Part shown: positions 1 to 7,466 of the stretch, piece by piece
How positions within the stretch are numbered: position 1 is the first letter of the stretch
Layout of the letters: every line of letters starts with the position of its first letter
NCBI GenBank assembly: GCA_024635885.1
Contig: JAGXIA010000028.1
Coordinates: 1 to 32,884 of the forward strand
Source: Helicobacteraceae bacterium
Lineage (GTDB): Bacteria; Campylobacterota; Campylobacteria; Campylobacterales; Sulfurimonadaceae
DNA length: 32,884 nt
Reading direction: 5' to 3'
Notes under the pieces: model-generated
The model's input: the letters and a program-made list of their open reading frames with translations, nothing else
Told to the model about the DNA's origin: nothing
The model's database searches: none
Made by a program: the position numbers and the translations under genes

Positions 1-489
1 CTTCAAGCATCTGAGTTTAATTATGATATATCTTTAAGTAATGTAGATAAAGAGAGTATTGAGGAGTTGAGAGTTTTAGTTTCAGATGCCAAAGGCACTT
101 CGTCGCCAGAGTTAGAAGAAAAAATCCAAAAAAGTGCAATAAACATAATTTCAAAAGGGCTTACTCTAACAATTGCAGACCTCTCACTTGCTCAAATAGG
201 CATAGACACTGCACAAATGATTGATGGTTTTAGCTTAAAAGCCAAGTTAGATTTAAAAGAGGATGCAGACCTAGCCCAGAAGCTTACAAATTCTCCGGTT
301 ATGTTAGTGCAAAACATAGACTTAGACGCTAGGTTAAAATTCTCCAAGGCTCTGTTTAGTCTAATAAACAAGCAAGCACCTATGAGCGTTCTGGCAAATA
401 CTTATGCCAAAGAAGAGGGTGAAAACCTTGTTTTTGACATCCAGTTCGTCAAAGGACAGTTAAGTATTAATGGAAAAGCACTTCAATAA
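1..489 (+). CDS. DUF945 (YdgA-like) family protein, C-terminal part
   Basis: The reading frame is open from the first base of the window, so the gene begins upstream and only about its last 162 residues are seen. The visible part alternates hydrophobic and polar residues, with repeated phrases such as LSLAQIGIDTAQMIDGFSLK and the ending GQLSINGKALQ, which match the C-terminal pattern of DUF945/YdgA proteins. That family is periplasmic or surface-associated in proteobacteria and has no settled biochemical role. The TTG at base 67 is internal and not a credible start. A short hairpin and a TATAAT box lie just after the stop, so the gene is probably the last of its transcript. The family call is from general resemblance and is moderately sure. 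Confidence 0.6.
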   Translation, partial: LQASEFNYDISLSNVDKESIEELRVLVSDAKGTSSPELEEKIQKSAINIISKGLTLTIADLSLAQIGIDTAQMIDGFSLKAKLDLKEDADLAQKLTNSPVMLVQNIDLDARLKFSKALFSLINKQAPMSVLANTYAKEEGENLVFDIQFVKGQLSINGKALQ

Positions 490-494
490 CTGGG

Positions 495-500
495 TATAAT
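495..500 (+). promoter_or_regulatory. Probable -10 box for the peptide-binding protein gene
   Basis: TATAAT in the context TGGGTATAAT, 29 bases before the ATG at 529. Campylobacterota sigma-70 promoters typically show only a -10 box. This predicts a short leader of about 20 bases that contains half of the overlapping hairpin. Confidence 0.45.
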
Positions 501-520
501 CACTCTCAAAAAGAGTGGTT
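498..520 (+). terminator. Short intergenic hairpin, possible terminator
   Basis: AATCACTCT (498-506) pairs with AGAGTGGTT (512-520), nine pairs with one G-T, around a five-base loop, and is followed by an A/T-rich tract (ATTATTTTA). It fits a weak intrinsic terminator for the DUF945 gene. Its left arm overlaps a TATAAT box, so it could instead lie in the leader of the next gene. Confidence 0.4.
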
Positions 521-528
521 ATTATTTT

Positions 529-2040
529 ATGCGATTAGTACTATTTTTACTTATATTTTTAAATCTTTATTCATCAACACTGCATCTTGCAACTTCTGCA
601 AATCCCTCGAGACTTAACCCACTGCTCGCGACCGACTCAAGCTCATCTGAAATAGCCGGTTTTATATTTAACGGTCTTGTAAAATATGACAAAGATTCCT
701 CTACTATAATAGGAGACTTGGCAAGCGAATTTTGGTATGAAAACAACACAACTTTAATCTTTAAATTAAAAAAAAATGTCTTGTGGCATGATGGAGAAAA
801 ATTCACCGCAAAAGATGTGCTATTCACCTACAAAACCTTAATCTCTGCAAATATTTCTTCTCCATACAGTGCAGAGTTTAGATTTGTGCAAAATGTTGAG
901 GCTCTAGATGAATACAGAGTTAAAGTAACGTATAAAAAACCATATTTTAAAGCGCTTGAGACATGGATGATGGGGATCCTTCCCGAACATATTCTCAAAA
1001 ACGAAAAAAATATGATGAACTCCAGTTTCAATACTAATCCTATCGGCACGGGAGCATATAGATTAGAGCGGCTTGAACATTCGAAAAATATCATTCTAAA
1101 AGCAAACGATGATTATTTTGAAGGCGCTCCCAAGATTAAGCGAATATCCTTTCATGTAATAGCAGACCCAATGACAAGGTTCTTGATGCTCAAATCACAA
1201 GCCTTAGATGTTGGAAGCATAGAACCTATGCAATTTGAGAGACAATTAAGTGCAGACTTTTTTGATAAATTCAACATCTATGAAGAGATAAGCCATTCAT
1301 ACACATATTTAGGTTTTAACCTAAGACTTGAGAAGTTTAAAAATCCAAAAGTGAGACAAGCTTTGTCATTGGCCATAAACAGAGAAGAATTGGTTGAGAT
1401 TTTGTTTTTTAAACATGCGAAGGTCTGTACCGGTCCATTTTTGCCAAAAACAAAAGCATTTAACCCAGATGTAAAAGCACCGATTCAAAATGTTAAAGAG
1501 GCGAAAAAGCTTTTAAAAGAGGCTGGATATGATGAGAATAATCCTTTTACCTTTGAGATTGTTACCTCGAACTCAAGCCCAATCAGACCGTATGCAGCAC
1601 AGATATTACAGCACCAACTTAAAAAGGTCGGAGTAGTTGTCACTTTACGTGTTATGGAATGGCAAGCCTTTTTAAATATGGTGGTTTTTCCACATAAATT
1701 TGATGCCGTGTTACTGGGCTGGGGCTTATCTCCAACGCCTGACCCTTATATGTTTTGGCATACAGATAACGACAAAAAAGGTGCCTTTAATTTGGTTGGT
1801 TACAATAACCCTAAAATGGATAAAATGATTGAAAAATCACAGAGTATCATCGATAGAGAAAAATTGTCCGGCATGTGGAAAGAGATGTTTAAAATGATTG
1901 TGGATGATAACCCGTACTTGTTTTTGTATATTCCAAACTCTATAACAACAGTCGATAAAAGAATAAAAAATATAGAGCCAAGCATTAGCGGAATATGGCA
2001 CAATTACATAAAATGGGAAAAGGCGGAGAAAATACAATGA
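529..2040 (+). CDS. ABC transporter substrate-binding protein, oligopeptide/dipeptide type (SBP_bac_5)
   Basis: This 503-residue protein has the length and sequence pattern of the OppA/DppA family. A short hydrophobic signal peptide (about residues 1-18) is followed by the family opening on residue-rich NPLLATDSSS and LVKYDKD, then a W-x-DGE-x-FTAKDV stretch near residue 90, NPIGTGAYR near 170, and the late motifs KNPKVRQALSLAINRE and LLKEAGY. It should bind peptides, or in some family members nickel or other ligands, in the periplasm and pass them to an inner-membrane ABC permease. No permease or ATPase gene is adjacent, so it either works with components encoded elsewhere or is an orphan binding protein. 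Its stop overlaps the start of the HAD gene (ATGA), so the two are translationally coupled. The ligand cannot be read from the sequence. Confidence 0.9.
   Translation: MRLVLFLLIFLNLYSSTLHLATSANPSRLNPLLATDSSSSEIAGFIFNGLVKYDKDSSTIIGDLASEFWYENNTTLIFKLKKNVLWHDGEKFTAKDVLFTYKTLISANISSPYSAEFRFVQNVEALDEYRVKVTYKKPYFKALETWMMGILPEHILKNEKNMMNSSFNTNPIGTGAYRLERLEHSKNIILKANDDYFEGAPKIKRISFHVIADPMTRFLMLKSQALDVGSIEPMQFERQLSADFFDKFNIYEEISHSYTYLGFNLRLEKFKNPKVRQALSLAINREELVEILFFKHAKVCTGPFLPKTKAFNPDVKAPIQNVKEAKKLLKEAGYDENNPFTFEIVTSNSSPIRPYAAQILQHQLKKVGVVVTLRVMEWQAFLNMVVFPHKFDAVLLGWGLSPTPDPYMFWHTDNDKKGAFNLVGYNNPKMDKMIEKSQSIIDREKLSGMWKEMFKMIVDDNPYLFLYIPNSITTVDKRIKNIEPSISGIWHNYIKWEKAEKIQ
1870..1880 (-). repeat. Dispersed word TTCCACATGCC, copy 1
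   Basis: Minus-strand copy; the plus strand GGCATGTGGAA is read by the peptide-binding gene as Gly-Met-Trp-Lys. Confidence 0.75.
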
Positions 2041-2690
2041 TAATACTTTTTGATTTAGACGGAACACTGATAGATTCAACAGATGCAATTTTAGAGAGTT
2101 TTCATCATTCTTTTGATTTTTATAAAGTTGTACGTGCCAGAGATGAAGATATAAAAAAACTTATTGGCTATCCATTAGACATAATGTATGCTGATTTAGG
2201 AATTCACAAAGATGAGGTTTGGGACTACGTCGGTACTTATAAAGAACATTATCGTGAGATTTCTACACAAAAAACACTTTTAATAGAGTCTGCAAAAGAA
2301 GCCGTCATAAAGGCAAGTAAATTTGCGACACTGGGTATTGTCACAACTAAAACAGGTTTATACTCTCGAGTTTTAATGGAACATTTTGGCTTAATGGATT
2401 ATTTTGACGTTTTAATAGGTCACGAAGATGTACAAAATCCAAAACCACATGCCGAACCAATCTTAAAAGCGATGCAAGCTTTAGACACTGAAGGTAAAGA
2501 AATCTGGATGATTGGAGACACAAAATTAGACTTGATTTCGGCACAAAATGCAGGAGTTAACTCTATAGGGGTGCTGAGCGGCTATGATAATAGAGAAATA
2601 ATAGAAACTTATACTAAGTTCATATGCGATGATGTACTTGAAGCTGTAGCTCTTCTTGAGGTGAGGAATATATCACACAACAAAGCTTAG
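2037..2690 (+). CDS. HAD-superfamily hydrolase, phosphoglycolate phosphatase-like
   Basis: A 217-residue protein with the four HAD motifs: motif I FDLDGTLIDS at the N-terminus (nucleophile and acid Asp), motif II around GIVTTK, motif III Lys in NPKPHAEP, and motif IV GDTKLDL binding Mg2+. The helical cap after motif I and the overall size fit the phosphoglycolate phosphatase/PgmB-like branch. It likely removes phosphate from a small metabolite in the cytoplasm. The frame runs open back to 1995, but the ATG at 2037 is chosen: it directly precedes the conserved strand IILFDLDGT, it has a GGCGGAG ribosome site, and it overlaps the preceding stop. Glycolate-2-phosphate is a reasonable substrate but is not proven by sequence. 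The exact substrate remains open. Confidence 0.85.
   Translation: MIILFDLDGTLIDSTDAILESFHHSFDFYKVVRARDEDIKKLIGYPLDIMYADLGIHKDEVWDYVGTYKEHYREISTQKTLLIESAKEAVIKASKFATLGIVTTKTGLYSRVLMEHFGLMDYFDVLIGHEDVQNPKPHAEPILKAMQALDTEGKEIWMIGDTKLDLISAQNAGVNSIGVLSGYDNREIIETYTKFICDDVLEAVALLEVRNISHNKA
2445..2453 (+). repeat. Dispersed core CCACATGCC, copy 2
   Basis: Core only (AACCACATGCCGA), read by the HAD gene as Pro-His-Ala. Confidence 0.55.
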
Positions 2691-2739
2691 TAAACTAATT
2701 GATGTAGATAATTCAAGCTACATTTAAGAGCAACTTGCC

Positions 2740-2755
2740 TAAAATACTGTATATT
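2740..2755 (+). promoter_or_regulatory. Candidate promoter for porGDAB
   Basis: Two overlapping -10-like boxes, TAAAAT (2740-2745) and TATATT (2750-2755), lie 40-55 bases ahead of the porG ATG in the 104-base gap after the HAD gene. Which one is used cannot be decided by reading. Confidence 0.3.
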
Positions 2756-2794
2756 AGAGTCGAAATTAAATCACTAAAAATTGAAGGAGAATTT

Positions 2795-3352
2795 ATGCTA
2801 GAAATTAGATGGCATAGTCGCGCTGGACAAGGTGCTGTAACAGGTGCAAAAGGTTTAGCGGATGTTATTTCTACAACGGGTAAGCATGTACAAGCGTTCG
2901 CATTTTACGGATCTGCTAAGCGGGGAGCTGCTATGACTGCATACAATCGTGTTGATGACAAGACGATTATGAATCATGAAAAATATATGGAACCAGATTT
3001 TGTTTTTGTAATTGATCCGGCTTTAGTTTATACAACGGACGTTACTATTAACGCTAAAGAAAATACAAAATATATTATTACTACTCATTTAACTAAGGAA
3101 GAGCTTGTAGAGTCTCAACCAAAGCTTGAGGGAAAAGAAATTTATACTGTTGATTGTATTAAAATCGCTCAAGAAACTATCGGTCGTCCAATTCCAAATA
3201 CTCCAATGCTTGGTGCATTTATGAAGATTTCTGGAATGTATGATATTGAGTTTTTTAAAGACAGTATGGTAAGAATTCTTGATAAATTACCTCAAAAAAT
3301 TATCGATGCAAATATGATCGCAATCCAACGCGCATATGATGAAGTAAAATAA
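2795..3352 (+). CDS. porG: Pyruvate:ferredoxin oxidoreductase, gamma subunit
   Basis: The 185-residue product begins MLEIRWHSRAGQGAVTGAKG, the signature opening of the gamma subunit of 2-oxoacid:ferredoxin oxidoreductases, and ends in the expected helix. The gamma subunit packs against alpha and beta in the heteromeric enzyme that interconverts pyruvate with acetyl-CoA and CO2 using ferredoxin. In autotrophic Campylobacterota it can run in the reductive direction, feeding acetyl-CoA from the reverse TCA cycle into pyruvate. The open frame extends to 2735, but the ATG at 2795 has a strong GAAGGAG site seven bases upstream and matches the usual N-terminus. It heads a tight four-gene operon, gamma-delta-alpha-beta. 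The 2-oxoglutarate enzyme (oor) is the main alternative; subunit order and the fused-free small delta subunit favour por. Confidence 0.9.
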   Translation: MLEIRWHSRAGQGAVTGAKGLADVISTTGKHVQAFAFYGSAKRGAAMTAYNRVDDKTIMNHEKYMEPDFVFVIDPALVYTTDVTINAKENTKYIITTHLTKEELVESQPKLEGKEIYTVDCIKIAQETIGRPIPNTPMLGAFMKISGMYDIEFFKDSMVRILDKLPQKIIDANMIAIQRAYDEVK

Positions 3353-3362
3353 GGAACTAAGA

Positions 3363-3755
3363 ATGGCAAACACAGGTTGGGACGAATTTGAAATCGGAGC
3401 GATGCTTCGTACATTTGACGGCAAGATAGATGATATAGCAGGAACTCTTCAAGAGGATCGTGCTTATTCACCAAATAGTTCGTTTGTAGCGAGTGTTGCA
3501 GACTGGAGAATTGAAAAACCAATTTTTGCAAAAGATTTTTGTATAGATTGTCAGTTCTGTTGGATTTACTGTCCAGATATGTCAATTATTGCTAGAGATA
3601 AAAAAATGATTGGTATAGATATGGATCACTGTAAAGGTTGTGGTATCTGTGTTGAGGTTTGTCCGACAAACCCTAAATCACTTTTAATGTTCGATGAACA
3701 TTCAGACGAAGAAACAGAGCTAGCACAGTGGCCTGCTAAAGAGGAGAAAAAATAA
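3363..3755 (+). CDS. porD: Pyruvate:ferredoxin oxidoreductase, delta (2x[4Fe-4S]) subunit
   Basis: A 130-residue ferredoxin-like subunit with two classical clusters of the form CxxCxxCxxxCP: CIDCQFCWIYCPD near residues 60-72 and CKGCGICVEVCPTNP near 90-104. These clusters pass electrons between the thiamine-bearing beta subunit and external ferredoxin. The first 50 residues are an extension with no cysteines that probably docks to the other subunits. It lies 10 bases after porG with its own short ribosome site, and its TAA shares one base with the ATG of porA, so the genes are coupled. All eight ligand cysteines are present. Confidence 0.92.
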   Translation: MANTGWDEFEIGAMLRTFDGKIDDIAGTLQEDRAYSPNSSFVASVADWRIEKPIFAKDFCIDCQFCWIYCPDMSIIARDKKMIGIDMDHCKGCGICVEVCPTNPKSLLMFDEHSDEETELAQWPAKEEKK

Positions 3756-4978
3756 TGGCATTTGATAAAATGGAATTAAAAGATATTGAAGTATGGGATG
3801 GTAACTTCGCAGCTGCTCAAGCTTTAAGACAGTGTCAGATTGACGTTGTTGCTGCTTATCCGATTACTCCATCAACTCCGATTGTTGAAGGTTATTCAAA
3901 ATTCTTGGCGGATGGTTATGTTGAAGGCGAATTTGTAATGGTTGAGTCTGAGCATGCTGCGATGTCAGGATGTATTGGTGCATCAGCTGCCGGTGGTCGT
4001 GTTGCTACTGCAACTTCTTCTCAGGGTTTTGCACTTATGGTTGAAACTCTCTATCAAGCTTCGGGTATGCGTTTACCAATAATTTTAAACGTTGTTAACC
4101 GCGCACTTGCTGCTCCACTTAATGTTAATGGCGACCATTCAGATATGTATTTGGGTCGTGACAGCGGTTGGATTCAGTTTGATGCTTATTGCCCACAAGA
4201 TGCTTATGATTTAAACTTTATAGCTTTTAAAGTTGCTGAAGATCATGATGTAAGACTTCCGGCAATGATTCACCAAGATGGTTTCATGACTTCACATACA
4301 GCACAAGGTGTTCACACATTAACTGATGATCAAGGTTATGGTTTTATTGGTGATTTCAAACCAATGAATGACATGCTGGATTTTGAACATCCGGTAACTC
4401 ATGGTGTACAAACTGAAGAAGATTGGCATTTTGAGCATAAAGCTCGTCAACATAATGACCTTATGACTAAAGTTTTTCCTAAAATCCAAGCTGCATTTGA
4501 TGATTTTGAGAAACTAAGCGGTCGTAAATATAACCTCGTTGAAAGTTACGATATGGACGATGCAGATGTTTGTGTAGTATGTCTGGGTACTTCTGTTGAA
4601 ACTGCTCGTGAAGTTGCAACAGAGATGAGAGAAAAAGGTATCAAGGCTGGTGTGGTAGGAATTCGTGTAATTCGTCCATTCCCATTCATGGAAATCGCAG
4701 AAGCACTTAAAGGTGTTAAAGCAATAGCTGCACTTGACCGTTCATCCCCAAATGGTGCTCCTGGAATGCTTTTTAATGAACTAGCAGGCGCATTGTATAA
4801 CACTGCTGACAGAGCAATGCTCTCTGGCTATGTTTATGGTCTTGGTGGTCGTGATTTAACTAAGAAACATTTAGTGGACCTTTATACTGAGCTTCAAGCA
4901 AATGTTGATGCTGGTAAAGTAACTACACAATTACAACAGTTTATCGGTGTTCGTGGACCGAAACTATCATTTTTATAA
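3755..4978 (+). CDS. porA: Pyruvate:ferredoxin oxidoreductase, alpha subunit
   Basis: A 407-residue alpha subunit. The N-terminal pyrimidine-binding domain is recognised by YPITPSTPIVE near residue 35, the phrase VESEHAAMSGCIGASAAGGR, and the NVNGDHSDMYLGRDSGW segment near 125. The C-terminal half (from about residue 265) has the Rossmann-like transketolase-C domain with VCLGTSVETAREV and GIRVIRPFPF. Together with beta it forms the thiamine diphosphate active site. Length and motifs agree with PorA of Campylobacterota, and nothing is truncated. A GAGGAG ribosome site lies inside the end of porD. Confidence 0.93.
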   Translation: MAFDKMELKDIEVWDGNFAAAQALRQCQIDVVAAYPITPSTPIVEGYSKFLADGYVEGEFVMVESEHAAMSGCIGASAAGGRVATATSSQGFALMVETLYQASGMRLPIILNVVNRALAAPLNVNGDHSDMYLGRDSGWIQFDAYCPQDAYDLNFIAFKVAEDHDVRLPAMIHQDGFMTSHTAQGVHTLTDDQGYGFIGDFKPMNDMLDFEHPVTHGVQTEEDWHFEHKARQHNDLMTKVFPKIQAAFDDFEKLSGRKYNLVESYDMDDADVCVVCLGTSVETAREVATEMREKGIKAGVVGIRVIRPFPFMEIAEALKGVKAIAALDRSSPNGAPGMLFNELAGALYNTADRAMLSGYVYGLGGRDLTKKHLVDLYTELQANVDAGKVTTQLQQFIGVRGPKLSFL

Positions 4979-4988
4979 GGAGAAAACC

Positions 4989-5945
4989 ATGAGTGAAATG
5001 AAAAAAATAAAAAACTTAAAAGAGTTTTCAACATCTGCTGACCGTTTTGAAGGTGCAAACCTTCTTTGCCCTGGTTGTGCTCACTCTATCATTGTTCGTG
5101 AAGTTTTAAATGCAACTAATGATGATTTGGTACTTTCGGCATCAACTGGATGTCTTGAAGTTTGTACAGCCGTTTACCCTTATACGTCTTGGGATGCATC
5201 TTGGATTCATATCGGTTTTGAAAATGGATCAACTGCTGTTGCAGGCGCTGAAGCAATGTATAATGCACTTAAGAAGAAAGGTCGTCTAAAACAACCTGAT
5301 CGTAATCCAAAATTTGTATCTTTTGCAGGTGACGGTGCTTCTTACGATATCGGTTTCCAATGGATTTCTGGTTGTATGGAACGTGGTCACAATATGATGC
5401 ACGTTGTACTTGACAATGAAGTATATGCAAATACTGGTGGACAACGTTCATCATCAACGCCAATTGGTTCAAGTTCAACTACAGCTCCTTCTGGTCGTAT
5501 TAGCTATGGAGAGAAGAAAAATAAAAAAGACATGGTATCTATCATGGCTGCTCATCAGATTCCATATTCAGCACAAGTTGCTCCGAATAAATGGAAAGAT
5601 ATGGTTAAAAAAATCCAGTACGGTATGCAAGTTGAAGGTCCAGTATTTATTAATGCTGTGTCTCCATGTACAACTGAATGGAAATTTGACCCTAAAGATA
5701 CAATGTTATTAACAGATTTATCAACTGATTCATTAGTATTCCCACTATATGAAATTATTGATAACCATGAATTAAATATTACTTATCGTCCTAAAAATAT
5801 TGTGCCTGTTGAAGAGTATTTAGCAGCACAAGGTCGTTTCAAGCACCTTTTTAAAGATGAGTACAAGTACTTAATTAAAGAGTGGCAAGAAAGAGTAGAT
5901 GCGCAATGGGATTATTTAAACCGCCGCGAAGAAGCTAGAGTTTAA
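4989..5945 (+). CDS. porB: Pyruvate:ferredoxin oxidoreductase, beta (thiamine diphosphate) subunit
   Basis: This 318-residue subunit holds the thiamine diphosphate site: GDGASYDIGFQW, followed by LDNEVYANTGGQRSSSTP, gives the GDG...N Mg2+/diphosphate motif. A proximal [4Fe-4S] cluster is expected from CPGC (residues 27 and 30), Cys55 in STGC, and a later Cys in SPCTTEW. The frame is open from 4947, inside porA, but ATG 4989 follows an AAGGAG site and is the better start, ten bases after the porA stop. It ends the operon; a large hairpin follows at 5973. Nothing is missing compared with the family. Confidence 0.93.
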   Translation: MSEMKKIKNLKEFSTSADRFEGANLLCPGCAHSIIVREVLNATNDDLVLSASTGCLEVCTAVYPYTSWDASWIHIGFENGSTAVAGAEAMYNALKKKGRLKQPDRNPKFVSFAGDGASYDIGFQWISGCMERGHNMMHVVLDNEVYANTGGQRSSSTPIGSSSTTAPSGRISYGEKKNKKDMVSIMAAHQIPYSAQVAPNKWKDMVKKIQYGMQVEGPVFINAVSPCTTEWKFDPKDTMLLTDLSTDSLVFPLYEIIDNHELNITYRPKNIVPVEEYLAAQGRFKHLFKDEYKYLIKEWQERVDAQWDYLNRREEARV

Positions 5946-5972
5946 TAATTCTAGCTTTACTGCATCTTGCAC

Positions 5973-6021
5973 TGAACTAAGTCACGGCATACTATTAGTA
6001 TAGCCTTAGACTGAGTTCAGC
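5973..6021 (+). terminator. Long imperfect stem-loop after porB
   Basis: CTGAACT (5973-5979) pairs with AGTTCAG (6015-6021). After an A-G mismatch, AGTC pairs with GACT, and an inner stem GGC-ATACT/AGTAT-A-GCC closes on the loop ATT. No T-run follows directly, so it is not a textbook intrinsic terminator. It may stabilise the por mRNA end, or act with a downstream weak stem (ACCAAA at 6032 with TTTGGT at 6053). Direction is assigned from the upstream operon. Confidence 0.5.
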
Positions 6022-6064
6022 ACAATCTACACCAAATCTAAAATTTTCTGGTTTGGTTTGGTTT

Positions 6065-6075
6065 TCCACATGCCA
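6065..6075 (+). repeat. Dispersed word TTCCACATGCC, copy 3 (intergenic)
   Basis: Lies between porB and luxS, after the hairpin and 50 bases before the luxS -10 box. It is the only clearly noncoding copy. Confidence 0.75.
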
Positions 6076-6124
6076 CAATTATTTTTTAACTTCTTCCCTT
6101 CAACAAACATAAATTTAAATAAGA

Positions 6125-6130
6125 TAAAAT
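6125..6130 (+). promoter_or_regulatory. Probable -10 box for luxS
   Basis: TAAAAT within AAGATAAAATACAC, 28 bases before the luxS ATG, with an AAAAGGAAA ribosome site in between. No -35 match is evident, as usual for the phylum. Confidence 0.45.
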
Positions 6131-6157
6131 ACACTCAATTATTAAAAGGAAATTATT

Positions 6158-6661
6158 ATGCCATTATTAGATTCATTTACAGTAGACCATACAATTATGC
6201 CGGCTCCGGCAGTTCGCAAAGCAAAAGGTATGAAAACTCCACACGGAGATGAAATTACAGTGTTTGACTTGAGATTTGTCAGACCAAACGAAGAGATTCT
6301 TTCTCAAGAAGGTATTCATACTTTAGAGCATCTTTTTGCAGGTTTTATGAGAGATCATTTAAACTCTGAGAAAACAGAAATTATAGACCTTTCCCCTATG
6401 GGTTGTAGAACTGGTTTTTACATGAGTGTTATTGGCAACCCGAGCGAAGAGAAAGTTGCAGACTCATGGGAAGCAGCTATGAAAGATGTTCTTAATGTTA
6501 AAAGCCAAGATGATATTCCTGAACTTAATATATATCAGTGTGGAACATATAAAATGCATTCATTGCAAGATGCAAAAGATATAGCAACTGCAGTTTTACG
6601 TAAAGACATTGACATTATGGATAATGATGCACTTGCTTTAGACCTTTCAAAAGTAGACTAA
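6158..6661 (+). CDS. luxS: S-ribosylhomocysteine lyase (LuxS)
   Basis: A 167-residue LuxS. It splits S-ribosylhomocysteine to homocysteine and DPD, the precursor of autoinducer-2, within the activated methyl cycle. The metal ligands are His54 and His58 in HTLEH and Cys128 in QCGTYKMHS; catalytic Glu57 and Cys83 (MGCRTG) are also present. The opening MPLLDSFTVDHTIMPAPAVR is typical. Start choice is supported by a good Shine-Dalgarno site. Two small genes of unknown role and mnmD follow with gaps of 1-9 bases or overlap, so luxS leads an unusual operon containing at least one SAM-dependent methyltransferase, whose by-product SAH feeds LuxS through Pfs. That metabolic link is an inference. Confidence 0.96.
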   Translation: MPLLDSFTVDHTIMPAPAVRKAKGMKTPHGDEITVFDLRFVRPNEEILSQEGIHTLEHLFAGFMRDHLNSEKTEIIDLSPMGCRTGFYMSVIGNPSEEKVADSWEAAMKDVLNVKSQDDIPELNIYQCGTYKMHSLQDAKDIATAVLRKDIDIMDNDALALDLSKVD

Positions 6662-6662
6662 T

Positions 6663-6965
6663 ATGTATATTTTAGTGCCAATGGACAGTGAGGCAGTTGA
6701 TGAGGCTAAAATAACAAAAGTATTTGATGCCAAAATTTGGGCACAAATTCTTATAGAAGAAGGCGAAGTGGTAGAAATTCTTCATAATGAAACATATGAT
6801 GGTTTTGAGAACTTTTCAGAAGCAGTTGTATTAATTGCAGACTCTGAAAATCCTATGCCTTTTATTGAACTGAGTATGATGCCGCTTGTTGCACACACAC
6901 AAAGATCAATTGATGAGATTGTTGAAGCCTATCTTTTTAGAGAGCTTCACGACATGGCATACTAG
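6663..6965 (+). CDS. Small protein, possibly NifX/NifB-C-terminal-like fold
   Basis: A 100-residue acidic protein that I do not recognise with certainty. Its opening YILVPMD, then ITKVFDAKIWAQILIEEGEVVEI, resembles the first strand, helix and strand of the dinitrogenase iron-molybdenum cofactor-binding family (NifX/NafY type), where a short 'vPvd...s.hFG.a..f.i.' pattern is usual. It lacks cysteines and the conserved His/Gly that family members use around cofactors. The second half (SMMPLVAHTQRSIDEIVEAYLFRELHDMAY) is helical. It starts one base after luxS and is nine bases ahead of the next gene, so it is surely co-transcribed. No function is claimed. Confidence 0.55.
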   Translation: MYILVPMDSEAVDEAKITKVFDAKIWAQILIEEGEVVEILHNETYDGFENFSEAVVLIADSENPMPFIELSMMPLVAHTQRSIDEIVEAYLFRELHDMAY

Positions 6966-6974
6966 GAAGTTAAA

Positions 6975-7466
6975 ATGGATTTAAAACAGTTTTTAGAACT
7001 TTTTAATCCACTTCCCGGCAACCATTACTTAGAAGTTTGTACATCAGTAGATGAAATTACTGAAGAACTTTATAAAATGATGGAAAAAGTAGATGGCGAG
7101 CTCTCGCTTGCTATTTATAATAATGAAGAACCCGATGTAGCTACTTCATTTGCACATGCCAAAATACAACACATAAAAAACTTCACACAACCCTTTCGAG
7201 CTCTTCCTAGAAACAATGACATAGTCGTATTTAAAGATGTATTTCACTTACATGAAAACCAAAAAGGAATACTTAAAATTGCGTACACAACTCTCGCAAA
7301 TACAGCAAATATTATTATAATGCAAAAAAAAGGTACTATGAATATCGAAGCCATAAAGGCAATGCTTGAAGAGCTTGAATTTCGTGCTCCAAATGAGATA
7401 GATGTCTTAGCCGAGTATGATTTAGTTATAGCAAAAAAAATGCATATGTGGGGTAACGGCTTATAG
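6975..7466 (+). CDS. Unrecognised 163-residue protein, methyltransferase-like C-terminal half
   Basis: The product opens MDLKQFLELFNPLPGNHYLEV and has a middle segment NNDIVVFKDVFHLHENQKGIL. It is followed by a hydrophobic strand (NIIIMQK) and an ending IEAIKAMLEELEFRAPNEIDVLAEYDLVIAKKMHMWG. The order strand, Asp, helix, strand, helix, 'L...F' resembles the late part of a Class I SAM methyltransferase, but the glycine-rich SAM-binding loop is absent. It could be a degenerate methyltransferase or a partner subunit of MnmD, the gene it overlaps by one base. A clear AGGAAG site precedes the ATG. Role unknown; the fold suggestion is weak. Confidence 0.55.
   Translation: MDLKQFLELFNPLPGNHYLEVCTSVDEITEELYKMMEKVDGELSLAIYNNEEPDVATSFAHAKIQHIKNFTQPFRALPRNNDIVVFKDVFHLHENQKGILKIAYTTLANTANIIIMQKKGTMNIEAIKAMLEELEFRAPNEIDVLAEYDLVIAKKMHMWGNGL

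Noticed and set aside
5404..5712. A 102-codon frame inside porB
   Set aside because: Gln/Leu-rich out-of-frame reading of a confident porB; a shadow.
6058..6252. A plus-strand open frame of 64 codons overlapping the luxS start
   Set aside because: It lies in the luxS promoter and out of frame over a certain luxS N-terminus; it has no ribosome site and no recognisable protein features.
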